DNA from: Haloarcula halobia
GTDB taxonomy: Archaea > Halobacteriota > Halobacteria > Halobacteriales > Haloarculaceae
Direction: 5' to 3'
Assembly (NCBI RefSeq): GCF_029338255.1
Contig: NZ_CP119787.1
Coordinates: forward strand, 2,418,001-2,482,000
DNA length: 64,000 nt
How positions within the stretch are numbered: position 1 is the stretch's first letter; each line of letters starts with the position of its first letter. Shown one piece after another: positions 55,867 through 63,690 of the stretch. The position numbers were made by a program, and so were the translations under genes. Below the pieces are notes generated by a model, which ran no database searches, was not told where the DNA came from, and saw nothing but the letters and a program-made list of their open reading frames with translations.

Positions 55867-58797
55867 TTAGTTGTTACGGCGGACTGCGAGGAGCGCCGCG
55901 GCGACCAGTGCGATGAGAGCGAGCACGGCCGTGAAGCCAGGCCCGCTGTCACCGGTGGTGGTCTCCTCCGGCGGTTCCGTTTCGGTCTCCGTCTCGGTCA
56001 TCTCGGTGGCCGTTTCGGTCTCCGTCTCGGTCTCCGTCTCCGTCTCAGTCTCCGTCTCGGTCTCTTCCTCGCCGACGGTCACGTCAGCGCTGTCCGTCAC
56101 AGCGGTGCCGTTGTCGGTGTACGGCGCGTCGTTGTCCGGGAAGTCGTAGGTCTCGTCACCGTCGTCGTCCAGGTGCGGCATGGCGACTGCGGTGAAGTCC
56201 CCGTCCTGCGGGGAGTCGAGCGTGACCTCGATGTCCGAGTGGCTGCCAGATTCGAGGTAGTCGGAGGCTCCGATGACGTCACCGGAAGCCGAGCCCTCGT
56301 GGATGGCGATGAAGCCGCCGTCGGACAGCTGCGCGCTGTCGACGACGACCGTCGTGCCGTCGGAGTCCTGGTCGGAGATGCTCACGGAGGCCGTGGCGGC
56401 ACCAGCGACCGTCCCGTCGATCTCGTCACCCACGTCAGAGCCGCCGAGGCGGGTCTGCGCGGTGAAGTTGGCGCCGGGGCTCACGTCGCTGAAGTCGGCC
56501 ATCGCGGTGAAGGTGCCGTTCGGGCCAACCGTCGTGGACGGCTGGAGCAGGAACGGACTCTCGCTGTCCGAGCTCCGGATACGGACGGTGACCTCCGAAT
56601 TCTGCGGGAGGTTCGTCGTACCGCGGAACTGCTGGTCAGCACCAGCGCGGACCGTGATGTCGTCGTCGTTGTTCAGCGAGGCGTCACGGTCTTCCATCGT
56701 GGCCGTGTCGTTGACGACTGCGTCGTCGTCGACAAGGTCACTGCGCTCCTCGTGGAGCGTGAAGTTCGCGAGCATCTCGTCACCATCTCCGAAGTTCCCG
56801 GCAGCGGAACTGTCGAAGAAGTGGTCGGTGTCGACCGTGACGAAGTGCGTGTTGTTCTGCGCGTCGTAGATGACACTGCGGTTCTCGTTGTTCAGGTTGT
56901 CGTACTCGTCGAAGGTGACTTCGACGTTCGCACCGGGGTCCGCGTTCTCGAAGGTGAGGTTCGCGGGCGAATTGGCGGCACCGAAGTTAGCCTCGTTGTT
57001 GAGGTAACTGTATGCGACAGTGTCGTTCGCGATGTCGTTACCGTTCGGGTCGTTGATGCCGTTGTCCTTGACGAACTCGAGGGCACCGTCGAGACCGGAG
57101 GCCTGAACCTGAACGACCATCGTGTCGTTCCAGGTGACCGTGTCGGTCTGCGTGAGGTTGCCCTGTGCGGCGAGGTCGTAGACCATCGAGACGTTCCCGT
57201 TGTTACCCTCGTTGAGGTCGCCGAAGTCGCTCTCCGGGGCGACCCAGACCTGGGCGCTCTCGGTCGAGCGCTCGCTGAGGGAGATCGTCGCGACGTCGTC
57301 CTCGTCCTCGACGCGGTTCGTGTGACCCGCAGTCACGTTCATGTCGTAGTCGGTCGCGTCGAGGAGCTTGGAACCGACCTCGTCGAGGTCAACAGTCCCG
57401 GAATCGTCAACGTCGTTTTGCGAGAAGCCACGCTCGTCGAGGACCGTGACTTCGTCGTCGTCGTCAACCGTGGTCACGACTGCAGCGGTACCAGAGTGGG
57501 TAGTGTCGGTCCACGTGGTATCACGCGCACTGGATGCACCAGCGGAGAAGCTGTTGAACTGGATGGTAACCTCACCGTCACCATTGTCGTCGGTGACCTG
57601 CATCGTGAGGTTGTAGTTCGTATCGGCGATGTTACCGATCTGGACCGTACCTTCGTCCGTACCGTCGAGCTGGACGGTCACGTTGACCACGTCGCCGCGC
57701 TCCTGGCTGTAGACAGCCTGACTGAAGCTGGCTTCGTCGTCAGCAGCCTCGGAGACGTTGATCTGAGACGTCGTGGCGCCGACGGAAGTCTGGTTGTCGA
57801 TGACACGGACGGTGTACGGACCGTCGCCGGCGTCCTGCGTGCCGAAGTTGAACGTGTTGTTGCCGGTGCTGGAGAGCGACGTCGTGTTGGTTCGGCTAAC
57901 GACGTCGTCGTTGTTGTCACGGAGAAGGACCTCGGCGCCCTGGCCACCGCGCGTGATGGTGACGTTGGCTTCGAGGTCGTCGTCGTCGGTGATGTCGGTG
58001 TCGACGGCTTCGATGCCGAGGCCGACCTGGTTCACCGTGAACCCGGTCGCACGCTCGAACGCATCGTCACCGTCGGTGTCGTGCGTGATGTTGTAGCTCT
58101 CACCGACGTCGAGGTTCTTCGTGTTGAGGTAGACAACGTCGCTGTTGTCGTCGAAGGTGCCGGAAGCGATGATACTGCCACCGCTCTCTCGGACAGTGAA
58201 TGAGTTAGTGGCGGTCGGGCCGGCAGCGGTATCCTCGACGGCGATACGCTCACCACGGTAGACGTCGATGTAGTTCAGTCCCCCCTTACTGAACGAATCG
58301 TCGCTGGCGACGTTAGTGGTGGACGGCGCCACTGTCCGGGAGGTGACTCGAATGTTGCGCTTGTAGAGCGTGGTGGTATCGACACCGTTTGCCGACACTT
58401 CCCGCAGAACGACGGTCACGTTCTGGTTCGGCGATGGGTTTGCCAGCGAGCCGCTGAGGGAGACCTCAATTCGGCCATTCTCGTCAGTCCCACCGTTGTT
58501 GTCGATGTTGACGTTTCCGTCACTTACCTTCTTGCGCTCGACATAAACGTCTATTTCTGGACTAGCGGCTGTAACGGTACCGTCAGAGTTGACGGCCGTG
58601 TCGAGCGTTGAATTGAGCTGTACTTCGATATTGTCCGCGTTACCCCCGCTATTGGCAGTATACTCAGTCGCCTGAGTAATGCCGACGTTAGCGGCGGCAG
58701 CAGCCCCTCCCGAGAACGCAATGGTCCCGGCGAACACCGAGAAGACCATCAGCGCTGTCAGGAACAGGCTTCTGAGTTTTTCGTTTGTATCTGTCAT
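55867..58797 (-). CDS. S-layer-type surface glycoprotein with PGF-CTERM
   Basis: 976 residues from ATG 58797. The signal peptide is typical of haloarchaeal surface glycoproteins (MTDTNEKLRSLFLTALMVFS, then the Ala-rich cleavage region). The body is very acidic, threonine-rich and beta-predicted, with many N-x-S/T sequons. A Thr-Glu stalk (ETETET repeats, about residues 905-945) precedes PGF at 953-955, a hydrophobic helix and the basic end AVRRNN. It is probably the main S-layer subunit, N- and O-glycosylated and lipid-anchored by ArtA. ATG 58893 is in frame upstream but would bury the signal peptide. The mRNA leader is long. Confidence 0.9.
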   Translation of the reverse strand: MTDTNEKLRSLFLTALMVFSVFAGTIAFSGGAAAAANVGITQATEYTANSGGNADNIEVQLNSTLDTAVNSDGTVTAASPEIDVYVERKKVSDGNVNIDNNGGTDENGRIEVSLSGSLANPSPNQNVTVVLREVSANGVDTTTLYKRNIRVTSRTVAPSTTNVASDDSFSKGGLNYIDVYRGERIAVEDTAAGPTATNSFTVRESGGSIIASGTFDDNSDVVYLNTKNLDVGESYNITHDTDGDDAFERATGFTVNQVGLGIEAVDTDITDDDDLEANVTITRGGQGAEVLLRDNNDDVVSRTNTTSLSSTGNNTFNFGTQDAGDGPYTVRVIDNQTSVGATTSQINVSEAADDEASFSQAVYSQERGDVVNVTVQLDGTDEGTVQIGNIADTNYNLTMQVTDDNGDGEVTIQFNSFSAGASSARDTTWTDTTHSGTAAVVTTVDDDDEVTVLDERGFSQNDVDDSGTVDLDEVGSKLLDATDYDMNVTAGHTNRVEDEDDVATISLSERSTESAQVWVAPESDFGDLNEGNNGNVSMVYDLAAQGNLTQTDTVTWNDTMVVQVQASGLDGALEFVKDNGINDPNGNDIANDTVAYSYLNNEANFGAANSPANLTFENADPGANVEVTFDEYDNLNNENRSVIYDAQNNTHFVTVDTDHFFDSSAAGNFGDGDEMLANFTLHEERSDLVDDDAVVNDTATMEDRDASLNNDDDITVRAGADQQFRGTTNLPQNSEVTVRIRSSDSESPFLLQPSTTVGPNGTFTAMADFSDVSPGANFTAQTRLGGSDVGDEIDGTVAGAATASVSISDQDSDGTTVVVDSAQLSDGGFIAIHEGSASGDVIGASDYLESGSHSDIEVTLDSPQDGDFTAVAMPHLDDDGDETYDFPDNDAPYTDNGTAVTDSADVTVGEEETETETETETETETETETATEMTETETETEPPEETTTGDSGPGFTAVLALIALVAAALLAVRRNN

Positions 58798-58934
58798 AGT
58801 TTGTTGATTGCTATCGGGCGGCGCCAGCTGCTTTCCACGTAGCCAGAGCGCAGTCGCCGCGACCACGCGTAGACCGAACCAGTGTACTCGCATCTAGCAC
58901 CATGGGTAGGGGTACGCTCTAAACCTATGGTGGG

Positions 58935-58943
58935 TATTATAAA
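58935..58943 (-). promoter_or_regulatory. Proximal TATA box of the surface glycoprotein gene
   Basis: TATTATAAA on the plus strand (TTTATAATA on the coding strand) lies about 140 bp upstream of ATG 58797. Start of transcription is predicted near 58912, which leaves a leader of about 115 bases. In Halobacterium the S-layer gene csg is known for a comparably long leader. Confidence 0.6.
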
Positions 58944-59083
58944 TGTTTTGTGGTCAGCCATGCGGGATGACACACAGCACCAAGCCTGTCAACGGCCCCG
59001 AGAGAGAATCTCGTGGACGTTTCGGACCGTTACAGTTCGTTTCAGGTACGTGTCATGCGACCGTCTGACGTGGAGCAGACGTG

Positions 59084-59091
59084 TTATAAAT
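59084..59091 (-). promoter_or_regulatory. Distal TATA-like box upstream of the surface glycoprotein gene
   Basis: TTATAAAT, sharing TTATAAATG with the proximal box. On the coding strand it would start transcription near 59058, about 260 bases before the ATG. It lies only 19 bp after the VOC gene stop. It could be a second promoter or an accidental match. Confidence 0.4.
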
Positions 59092-59109
59092 GAACGAAAA
59101 GCCGCCCGG

Positions 59110-59862
59110 TCAGTTCGTGACGATCTCGACCTCGTGCCCGTCGGCGTCCTTGGTAAAGGCGTAGCGGTCGTCGCAGCTCGCGGGGTCGCGGTAGTCCTGG
59201 GCGTCCCGCTCCAGCAGCGTCTCCCACGTCTCGTGGAGGTCGTCGGTGCTGACCGCGAGGTGGCCCCAGGCGTCGCCCAGCTCGTAGGACCGACCGTCGT
59301 AGTTGTAGGTCAGCTCGACGGACATCGCCTCGTCGGCGGCCTCGCGGGGCTTCAGGAAGTACAGCGCGAACGAGTCGTGCTCGGAGCGACGGAACAGCTC
59401 GTAGTCGAGTTTGCGGGCGTACCAGCCGATGGCCTCGTCGGCGTCCTCGACGCGCAGCATCGTGTGGTCGAGGGACCACGTCGCGCCGTGGTCGCGCTCG
59501 ACGATCTCGACCTCGTGGCCGTCGGGATCCTTGACGAACGCGTACGAGCCACCGCAGGAGTCCGGGTCCCGATAGTCCTCGACGCCGGCGTCCATCAGTT
59601 CCTCGTAGGCGTCGTAGACGTCCGCACACCGGACGGCGATGTGGCCCCACGCGTCGCCCATCTCGTAGGAGCGCCCGTCGTGGTTGTAGGTCAGTTCGAG
59701 CATCGCGCCCTCGTCGTGCATGTCCTCGGGGCCGAGGAAGACGTTGGTGAACGTGTCGGCCTCCCAGCGGCCCTTCTCCTCGTAGTCGAGGTAGTTCTGG
59801 TACCAGTCGAGCGACGCGTCCAGGTCTTCGACGCGCATCATCGTGTGGTCGAGCGTCAGCAT
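59110..59862 (-). CDS. Two-domain VOC (glyoxalase I-like) protein
   Basis: 250 residues made of two VOC/glyoxalase modules: MLTLDHTMMRVEDLDASLDW...DPDGHEVEIVERD and SLDHTMLRVEDADEAIGWYA...KDADGHEVEIVTN. Each has the His at the start of strand one and the Glu at GHEVEIV for metal binding. In the middle of each, AMLELTYNHDGRSYEMGDAW and SVELTYNYDGRSYELGDAW are nearly identical, so the repeat arose by recent duplication. Lactoylglutathione lyase is the nearest annotated activity, but haloarchaea use other thiols; the reaction is uncertain. Confidence 0.85.
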   Translation of the reverse strand: MLTLDHTMMRVEDLDASLDWYQNYLDYEEKGRWEADTFTNVFLGPEDMHDEGAMLELTYNHDGRSYEMGDAWGHIAVRCADVYDAYEELMDAGVEDYRDPDSCGGSYAFVKDPDGHEVEIVERDHGATWSLDHTMLRVEDADEAIGWYARKLDYELFRRSEHDSFALYFLKPREAADEAMSVELTYNYDGRSYELGDAWGHLAVSTDDLHETWETLLERDAQDYRDPASCDDRYAFTKDADGHEVEIVTN

Positions 59863-59943
59863 ATGCGTGCCGTGGGACGGGTGCGCGAAAAGGTTACCGT
59901 CCTAGGAGAGACACACAGTGGGTCTGGGGACGGGAGTACCGAG

Positions 59944-60195
59944 AGCCAGAAAGCCCCCGACCTATCGACTCCCGCGGCTCGCTGCGCTCCTCGTTCGTTT
60001 CACTCACTGCGGTGCTTGCGTCGCCGGGGTTCGTCGATAGGTCGGCCCCTTTCAGTCCCGCCCGGGTGGAAAGTCCACGGGGTGGGACTGAAAGGGGCCG
60101 CTCGCTCCGGGAAGACGGGCGACGTAAGGACCGCAGGCCTGCGGCCGAGGACCGCAGCGAGCCCCTCGACCGGAGCGAGCGGGGGCTTTCTGGCT
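59944..60195. repeat. Composite multi-hairpin intergenic element
   Basis: Outer arms AGCCAGAAAGCCCCCG (59944-59959) and CGGGGGCTTTCTGGCT (60180-60195) are perfectly complementary over 16 bp. Inside are GACCTATCGAC (59959-59969) with GTCGATAGGTC (60033-60043), and GGCCCCTTTCAGTCCC (60044-60059) with GGGACTGAAAGGGGCC (60084-60099), both perfect. Further small palindromes (GTGGAAAGTCCAC) are seen. No gene is present. It resembles the arrangement of the element at 19590-19959 in architecture, not in sequence. Confidence 0.75.
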
Positions 60196-60264
60196 GTTCG
60201 AAACTGTCTGGACCCTGCCAGCAGAGAGACGGACGACTCTTCGAAACTCAGCCGGTCCACCAGC

Positions 60265-60723
60265 TCACTCAGCGTCCGACCCGACACCGAAGACCCCAGT
60301 CTCACGCACCGTCGGCCAGTAGAACCACCAGACGACGGCCAGCATGACGACCGTTCCCAGCGGGAACCCGACGTAGCCGACGCGGCGGTTGAACCCGAGA
60401 ACGACCGTAATCTGTGAGAGGCCGGCCGCGGCGAGCGCGAAGGCGGTCAGGCGCACGTCCTCGCGCCAGACGACGCCGGCGACGGCGCTCCCCAGGGCGA
60501 TGAGATACAGGAGGACGCCGGTCCCCCAGGCCTCGATGAATCGGGGGAGGCCGTCGGTGAAGCGAAAGAAGAAGTCGTACACCGAGACCACCATCGGGGG
60601 GTTGGTGTTGAACAGGCCAAAGGAGAACACCAGCGTGAGTTCGTCGCCGATAAGCAGCACCGTCCAGGGGACGAAGCCGGCGACGGCGACGGCGAGAAGG
60701 CGGCGGCGTGGGCCGTGCTCCAT
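60265..60723 (-). CDS. Four-helix membrane protein (TIGR04206-like)
   Basis: 152 residues from ATG 60723. Four hydrophobic helices with characteristic segments LAVAVAGFVPWTVLLIGDEL, FSFGLFNTNPPMVVSVYDFF and FPLGTVVMLAVVWWFYWPTV. It resembles a haloarchaeal family I remember as TIGR04206, of unknown function. No catalytic residues are evident. The gene ends close to the hairpin element, which could terminate its mRNA. Confidence 0.7.
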   Translation of the reverse strand: MEHGPRRRLLAVAVAGFVPWTVLLIGDELTLVFSFGLFNTNPPMVVSVYDFFFRFTDGLPRFIEAWGTGVLLYLIALGSAVAGVVWREDVRLTAFALAAAGLSQITVVLGFNRRVGYVGFPLGTVVMLAVVWWFYWPTVRETGVFGVGSDAE

Positions 60724-60810
60724 ACGCGTGGGTAGGGAGTCGGCGCAAAGAGTCCACGCATTCCCACGCGGGGCCGCCCGTGCATGCGGAGGAGAATACT
60801 CGGTCGCAGC

Positions 60811-61923
60811 TTACCGCCGGGCGACGATACGCAGGACGTCCTCGTCGGCCAGTTCGTGGCCGCGCCCGACCTGTTGCTCGTCGTGTTTGGCACTCGGCCC
60901 GGTGACGCGGGCGAAGCGGAAGCGCTCGTCGAAGCTGCCCCCCAGCTTCTCACAGGCGTCGTCCACGGTGTCGCCCTCGCGGAGGATGAGCGGTTCCTCG
61001 TAGTCGACGCCGCGGCCGGGTTTGTCCATGTAGATGCGGATGAGCCCCAGTTCCTCCCAGATGCGCTCGGTCAGGCCCTCCAGCCCTTTCTCCTTCTCGG
61101 CACTGATGAAGATGGCCTCCTCGGGGTCGATGTCCCGGTCCCGGAGTTCGCCTTTCACCGTCGGGAGGTAGTTCTCCTCGATGAGGTCGGCCTTGTTGAC
61201 GACGACGATGGAGGGGAGGTACACCCGGTTGTCCATCACGCCGTCGATGAGGCGGTCTAAGTCCATCTGCTCGCCGATGGTGACGTCGGCGTTGACGTAG
61301 CCGTGTTCGCGCAGGACGGCCTTGATCGTCTCCTCGTCCAGGTCGAGGTCGACGGAGCTGTTGATGCTCAGGCCGTCCTTGGCTTTCTTTCGCACGGACA
61401 CGCGTGGGGGGTCGGTGTCGAGGCGGATCTTGTTCTTGTACAGTTCCTCGCTCAGGCGGTCGTACTGGTCGATCTCGAACACCGACACCATGAACACGAT
61501 GAGGTCGGCGGTCCGGACGACCGAGAGGACCTCCTTGCCGCCGCCGCGGCCGCCGGCGGCACCCTCGATGAGGCCGGGGACGTCGAGAATCTGGATGTTG
61601 GCGCCCTTGTGCTTGAGCATCCCCGGGTAGACGTCGAGCGTGGTGAACTCGTAGGCACCCGTCTCGGACTCGGCGTTGGTCAGGGCGTTCAGCAGCGTCG
61701 ACTTGCCGACGCTGGGGAACCCGACGAGGGCGACGGTGGCGTCGCCGTGTTTCTCGACGCCGTAGCCGCCGCCACCGCCCGAGGAGGACTGCTGTTGCTC
61801 GAGTTTCTCTTTCTTCTCGGCGAGTTTCGACTTCAGCCGGCCGATGTGGGCCTCGGTGGACTTGTTGTAGGGCGTACTCGCGATTTCCTCCTCGAGTTCC
61901 TGTATCTCCTCTTCGAGCCCCAT
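60811..61923 (-). CDS. DRG-type GTPase
   Basis: 370 residues. The N-terminal coiled coil is followed by the G domain: G1 GFPSVGKSTLLNALTN, G2/G3 TTLDVYPGM and LDVPGLIEGAAGGRGGGKEV, and G4 VVNKADL, G5 ISAEKEKG. A C-terminal TGS domain (IRIYMDKPGRGVDYEEPLIL) is present. This is the archaeal homologue of eukaryotic developmentally regulated GTP-binding proteins (DRG), involved in translation. Glycine-rich stretch SSSGGGGGYG lies between coil and G domain. Confidence 0.92.
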   Translation of the reverse strand: MGLEEEIQELEEEIASTPYNKSTEAHIGRLKSKLAEKKEKLEQQQSSSGGGGGYGVEKHGDATVALVGFPSVGKSTLLNALTNAESETGAYEFTTLDVYPGMLKHKGANIQILDVPGLIEGAAGGRGGGKEVLSVVRTADLIVFMVSVFEIDQYDRLSEELYKNKIRLDTDPPRVSVRKKAKDGLSINSSVDLDLDEETIKAVLREHGYVNADVTIGEQMDLDRLIDGVMDNRVYLPSIVVVNKADLIEENYLPTVKGELRDRDIDPEEAIFISAEKEKGLEGLTERIWEELGLIRIYMDKPGRGVDYEEPLILREGDTVDDACEKLGGSFDERFRFARVTGPSAKHDEQQVGRGHELADEDVLRIVARR

Positions 61924-62054
61924 TACGTGTACCTCCGCCGCGCGCGCTGGATAAGGCTTTCTTCCCTCGCCGACCGGCCCGTCGTCAGTCGGTAATTCTT
62001 GCCAGCCACGTGTAAGTCGACACGCCTTTAGGCGGCCAACCGTCAGGTTCGATC

Positions 62055-62255
62055 ATGGCAGACGTCGAGCGCTTCCGCGACAGCACGCAGATCCGCCTGC
62101 CAGCCGGTGCGCTCGACGGCATCCGCGAGGAACTGGAAGCGCGGTTCACCGTCACGGTCCGTCGGGAGGACGACCACGTCCGCATCATCGGGTCGCCGGT
62201 CGAGATCAAGGCGGCCGGCGAGTTCCTCGCGATGAACGGCGTGACCTTCGCCTAA
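62055..62255 (+). CDS. Small KH-like protein (VNG1110C family)
   Basis: 66 residues from ATG 62055 (MADVERFRDSTQIRLPAGAL). Pattern REDDHVRIIGSPVEIKAAGE with LAMNGVTFA recalls a minimal KH-type RNA-binding fold. Its place just upstream of rpl11 matches the gene called VNG1110C in Halobacterium. A TATA-like CGCCTTTAGGC (62020-62030) is about 25-35 bp upstream. Function unknown; association with ribosomal genes suggests RNA binding. Confidence 0.75.
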   Translation: MADVERFRDSTQIRLPAGALDGIREELEARFTVTVRREDDHVRIIGSPVEIKAAGEFLAMNGVTFA

Positions 62256-62348
62256 CGGCCGCAGGTCGGCCGGTCCGGCCGTGTGTCGCACTCACGGGGG
62301 CGTCGGTGAAACGCAATCCTTTAAACCGCCGAACGGGATGGCTGAGAC

Positions 62349-62837
62349 ATGGCTGGAACTATCGAAGTGCTCGTTCCCGGCGGCCAGGCCAACCCTGGCC
62401 CGCCGCTCGGTCCCGAACTGGGCCCGACTCCCGTGGACGTGCAGGCAGTCGTCCAGGAGATCAACGACCAGACCGCAGCGTTCGACGGCACCGAAGTCCC
62501 CGTCACCGTCGAGTACGACGACGACGGGTCGTTCTCCATCGAGGTGGGCGTCCCGCCGACGGCCGAGCTCATCAAGGACGAGGCCGGCTTCGAGACCGGC
62601 AGCGGCGAACCCCAGGAGAACTTCGTCGCGGACCTCAGCGTCGACCAAGTCATCCAGATCGCAGAGCAGAAACACCCCGACCTGCTGGCCTACGACCTCA
62701 AGAACGCCGCGAAGGAGGTCGTCGGCACCTGTGCCTCCCTGGGCGTGACCATCGAGGGCAACGACCCCCGGGAGTTCAAGGAGCGCATCGACGGCGGCGA
62801 GTACGACGACGTCTTCGGCCAAGCGGCCAACGCGTAA
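62349..62837 (+). CDS. rpl11: Ribosomal protein uL11
   Basis: 162 residues. The N-terminal proline-rich segment (PGGQANPGPPLGPELGPTPV) and the C-terminal rRNA-binding domain with DLSVDQVIQIAEQKHPDLLA and VGTCASLGVTIEG are complete. It forms the GTPase-associated centre with L10/P0 and the stalk. The TATA box CCTTTAAACC (about 62319-62328) is 20-30 bp upstream, indicating a leaderless mRNA separate from rpl1. Confidence 0.95.
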   Translation: MAGTIEVLVPGGQANPGPPLGPELGPTPVDVQAVVQEINDQTAAFDGTEVPVTVEYDDDGSFSIEVGVPPTAELIKDEAGFETGSGEPQENFVADLSVDQVIQIAEQKHPDLLAYDLKNAAKEVVGTCASLGVTIEGNDPREFKERIDGGEYDDVFGQAANA

Positions 62838-62952
62838 CGCCGACCCGACTCTCGGAGTGCGATTTCCCTGTTCGCTCGCCCGAAAGCGGTGTGTCCGTCC
62901 CCGTACCCGCGCCGGTATGTGACTGTCACACACCGTCTGCGCGGTGGTTCGA

Positions 62953-62962
62953 CGCTTTTAAG
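62953..62962 (+). promoter_or_regulatory. TATA box of the rpl1-rpl10 operon
   Basis: CGCTTTTAAG in the intergenic region between rpl11 and rpl1, 90 bp before ATG 63051. It predicts transcription start near 62980-62985 and a leader of about 65-70 bases. Confidence 0.55.
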
Positions 62963-62989
62963 TGTCGCATCGGCCTCCACACGGACGAG

Positions 62990-63005
62990 ACAGGCAACCG
63001 CCTGT
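62990..63005 (+). promoter_or_regulatory. Hairpin in the rpl1 leader
   Basis: ACAGGCAACCGCCTGT forms a six-pair stem with a four-base loop near the 5' end of the predicted leader. Autoregulation of this operon by L1 binding to its own mRNA is established in other archaea and in Bacteria, so this is a candidate site, but the L1 consensus was not verified here. Confidence 0.4.
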
Positions 63006-63050
63006 TTCACTGACCCGTAGCAGCCGTTTGGCGCACTACGGAGGTGAACA

Positions 63051-63689
63051 ATGGCAGACCAGGAAATAGAGAATGCAGTCTCTCGCGCACTCGAGGACGC
63101 ACCTGAGCGGAACTTCCGCGAGACGGTCGACCTCGCAGTCAACCTGCGCGACTTAGATCTCAACGACCCGTCGAACCGCGTCGACGAGTCCGTCGTCCTC
63201 CCTGCCGGCACCGGTCAGGAGACCGCCATCGTGGTCTTCGCCGAGGGCGAGACAGCCCTCCGTGCCGAGGAGGTCGCAGACGACGTACTCAGCCAGGACG
63301 AACTCGAGGAGCTCGGGGGCGACGACGACGCCGCCAAGGACCTCGCAAACGAGACCGACTTCTTCATCGCCGAGACGGACATGATGCAGGACATCGGTCG
63401 CTACCTCGGGACCGTCCTCGGTCCGCGCGGCAAGATGCCGGAACCGCTCGACCCCGACGACGACGTCGTCGAGGTCATCAACCGAATGAAAAACACCGTG
63501 CAGCTGCGCAGCGGTGAACGTCGAACCTTCCACACCCGCGTGGGTGCCGAGGACATGTCCGCCGAGGACATCGCCGACAACATCGACGTCATCCTCCGCC
63601 GCCTGCACGCCGACCTAGAGAAGGGGCCGCTCAACATCGACACCGTCTACATCAAGACGACGATGGGGCCCGCCGTGGAGGTGGCCTGA
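63051..63689 (+). CDS. rpl1: Ribosomal protein uL1
   Basis: 212 residues. Expected L1 features: [20 protein letters not shown] near the start, [20 protein letters not shown] in domain II, and [20 protein letters not shown] then [13 protein letters not shown] at the end. It is preceded by GGAGGTGA (63041-63048), a good Shine-Dalgarno sequence, consistent with a leadered mRNA. One base separates its stop from the rpl10 start. Confidence 0.95.
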   Translation: MADQEIENAVSRALEDAPERNFRETVDLAVNLRDLDLNDPSNRVDESVVLPAGTGQETAIVVFAEGETALRAEEVADDVLSQDELEELGGDDDAAKDLANETDFFIAETDMMQDIGRYLGTVLGPRGKMPEPLDPDDDVVEVINRMKNTVQLRSGERRTFHTRVGAEDMSAEDIADNIDVILRRLHADLEKGPLNIDTVYIKTTMGPAVEVA

Positions 63690-63690
63690 C

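Noticed and set aside
55980..56075. Tandem repeats suggesting a CRISPR or minisatellite
   Set aside because: The six-base periodicity encodes the Thr-Glu stalk of the surface glycoprotein; there are no unique spacers.
55516..58203. A long open frame (895 codons) on the plus strand opposite the surface glycoprotein gene
   Set aside because: It is antisense to a gene with clear signal peptide, stalk and PGF-CTERM; its Val/Arg/Asp composition is that of the complement of Thr/Asp/Ser-rich coding DNA.
59887..60264. The hairpin-rich region as a CRISPR array
   Set aside because: The repeats are inverted, not direct and regularly spaced, and no cas genes are present.
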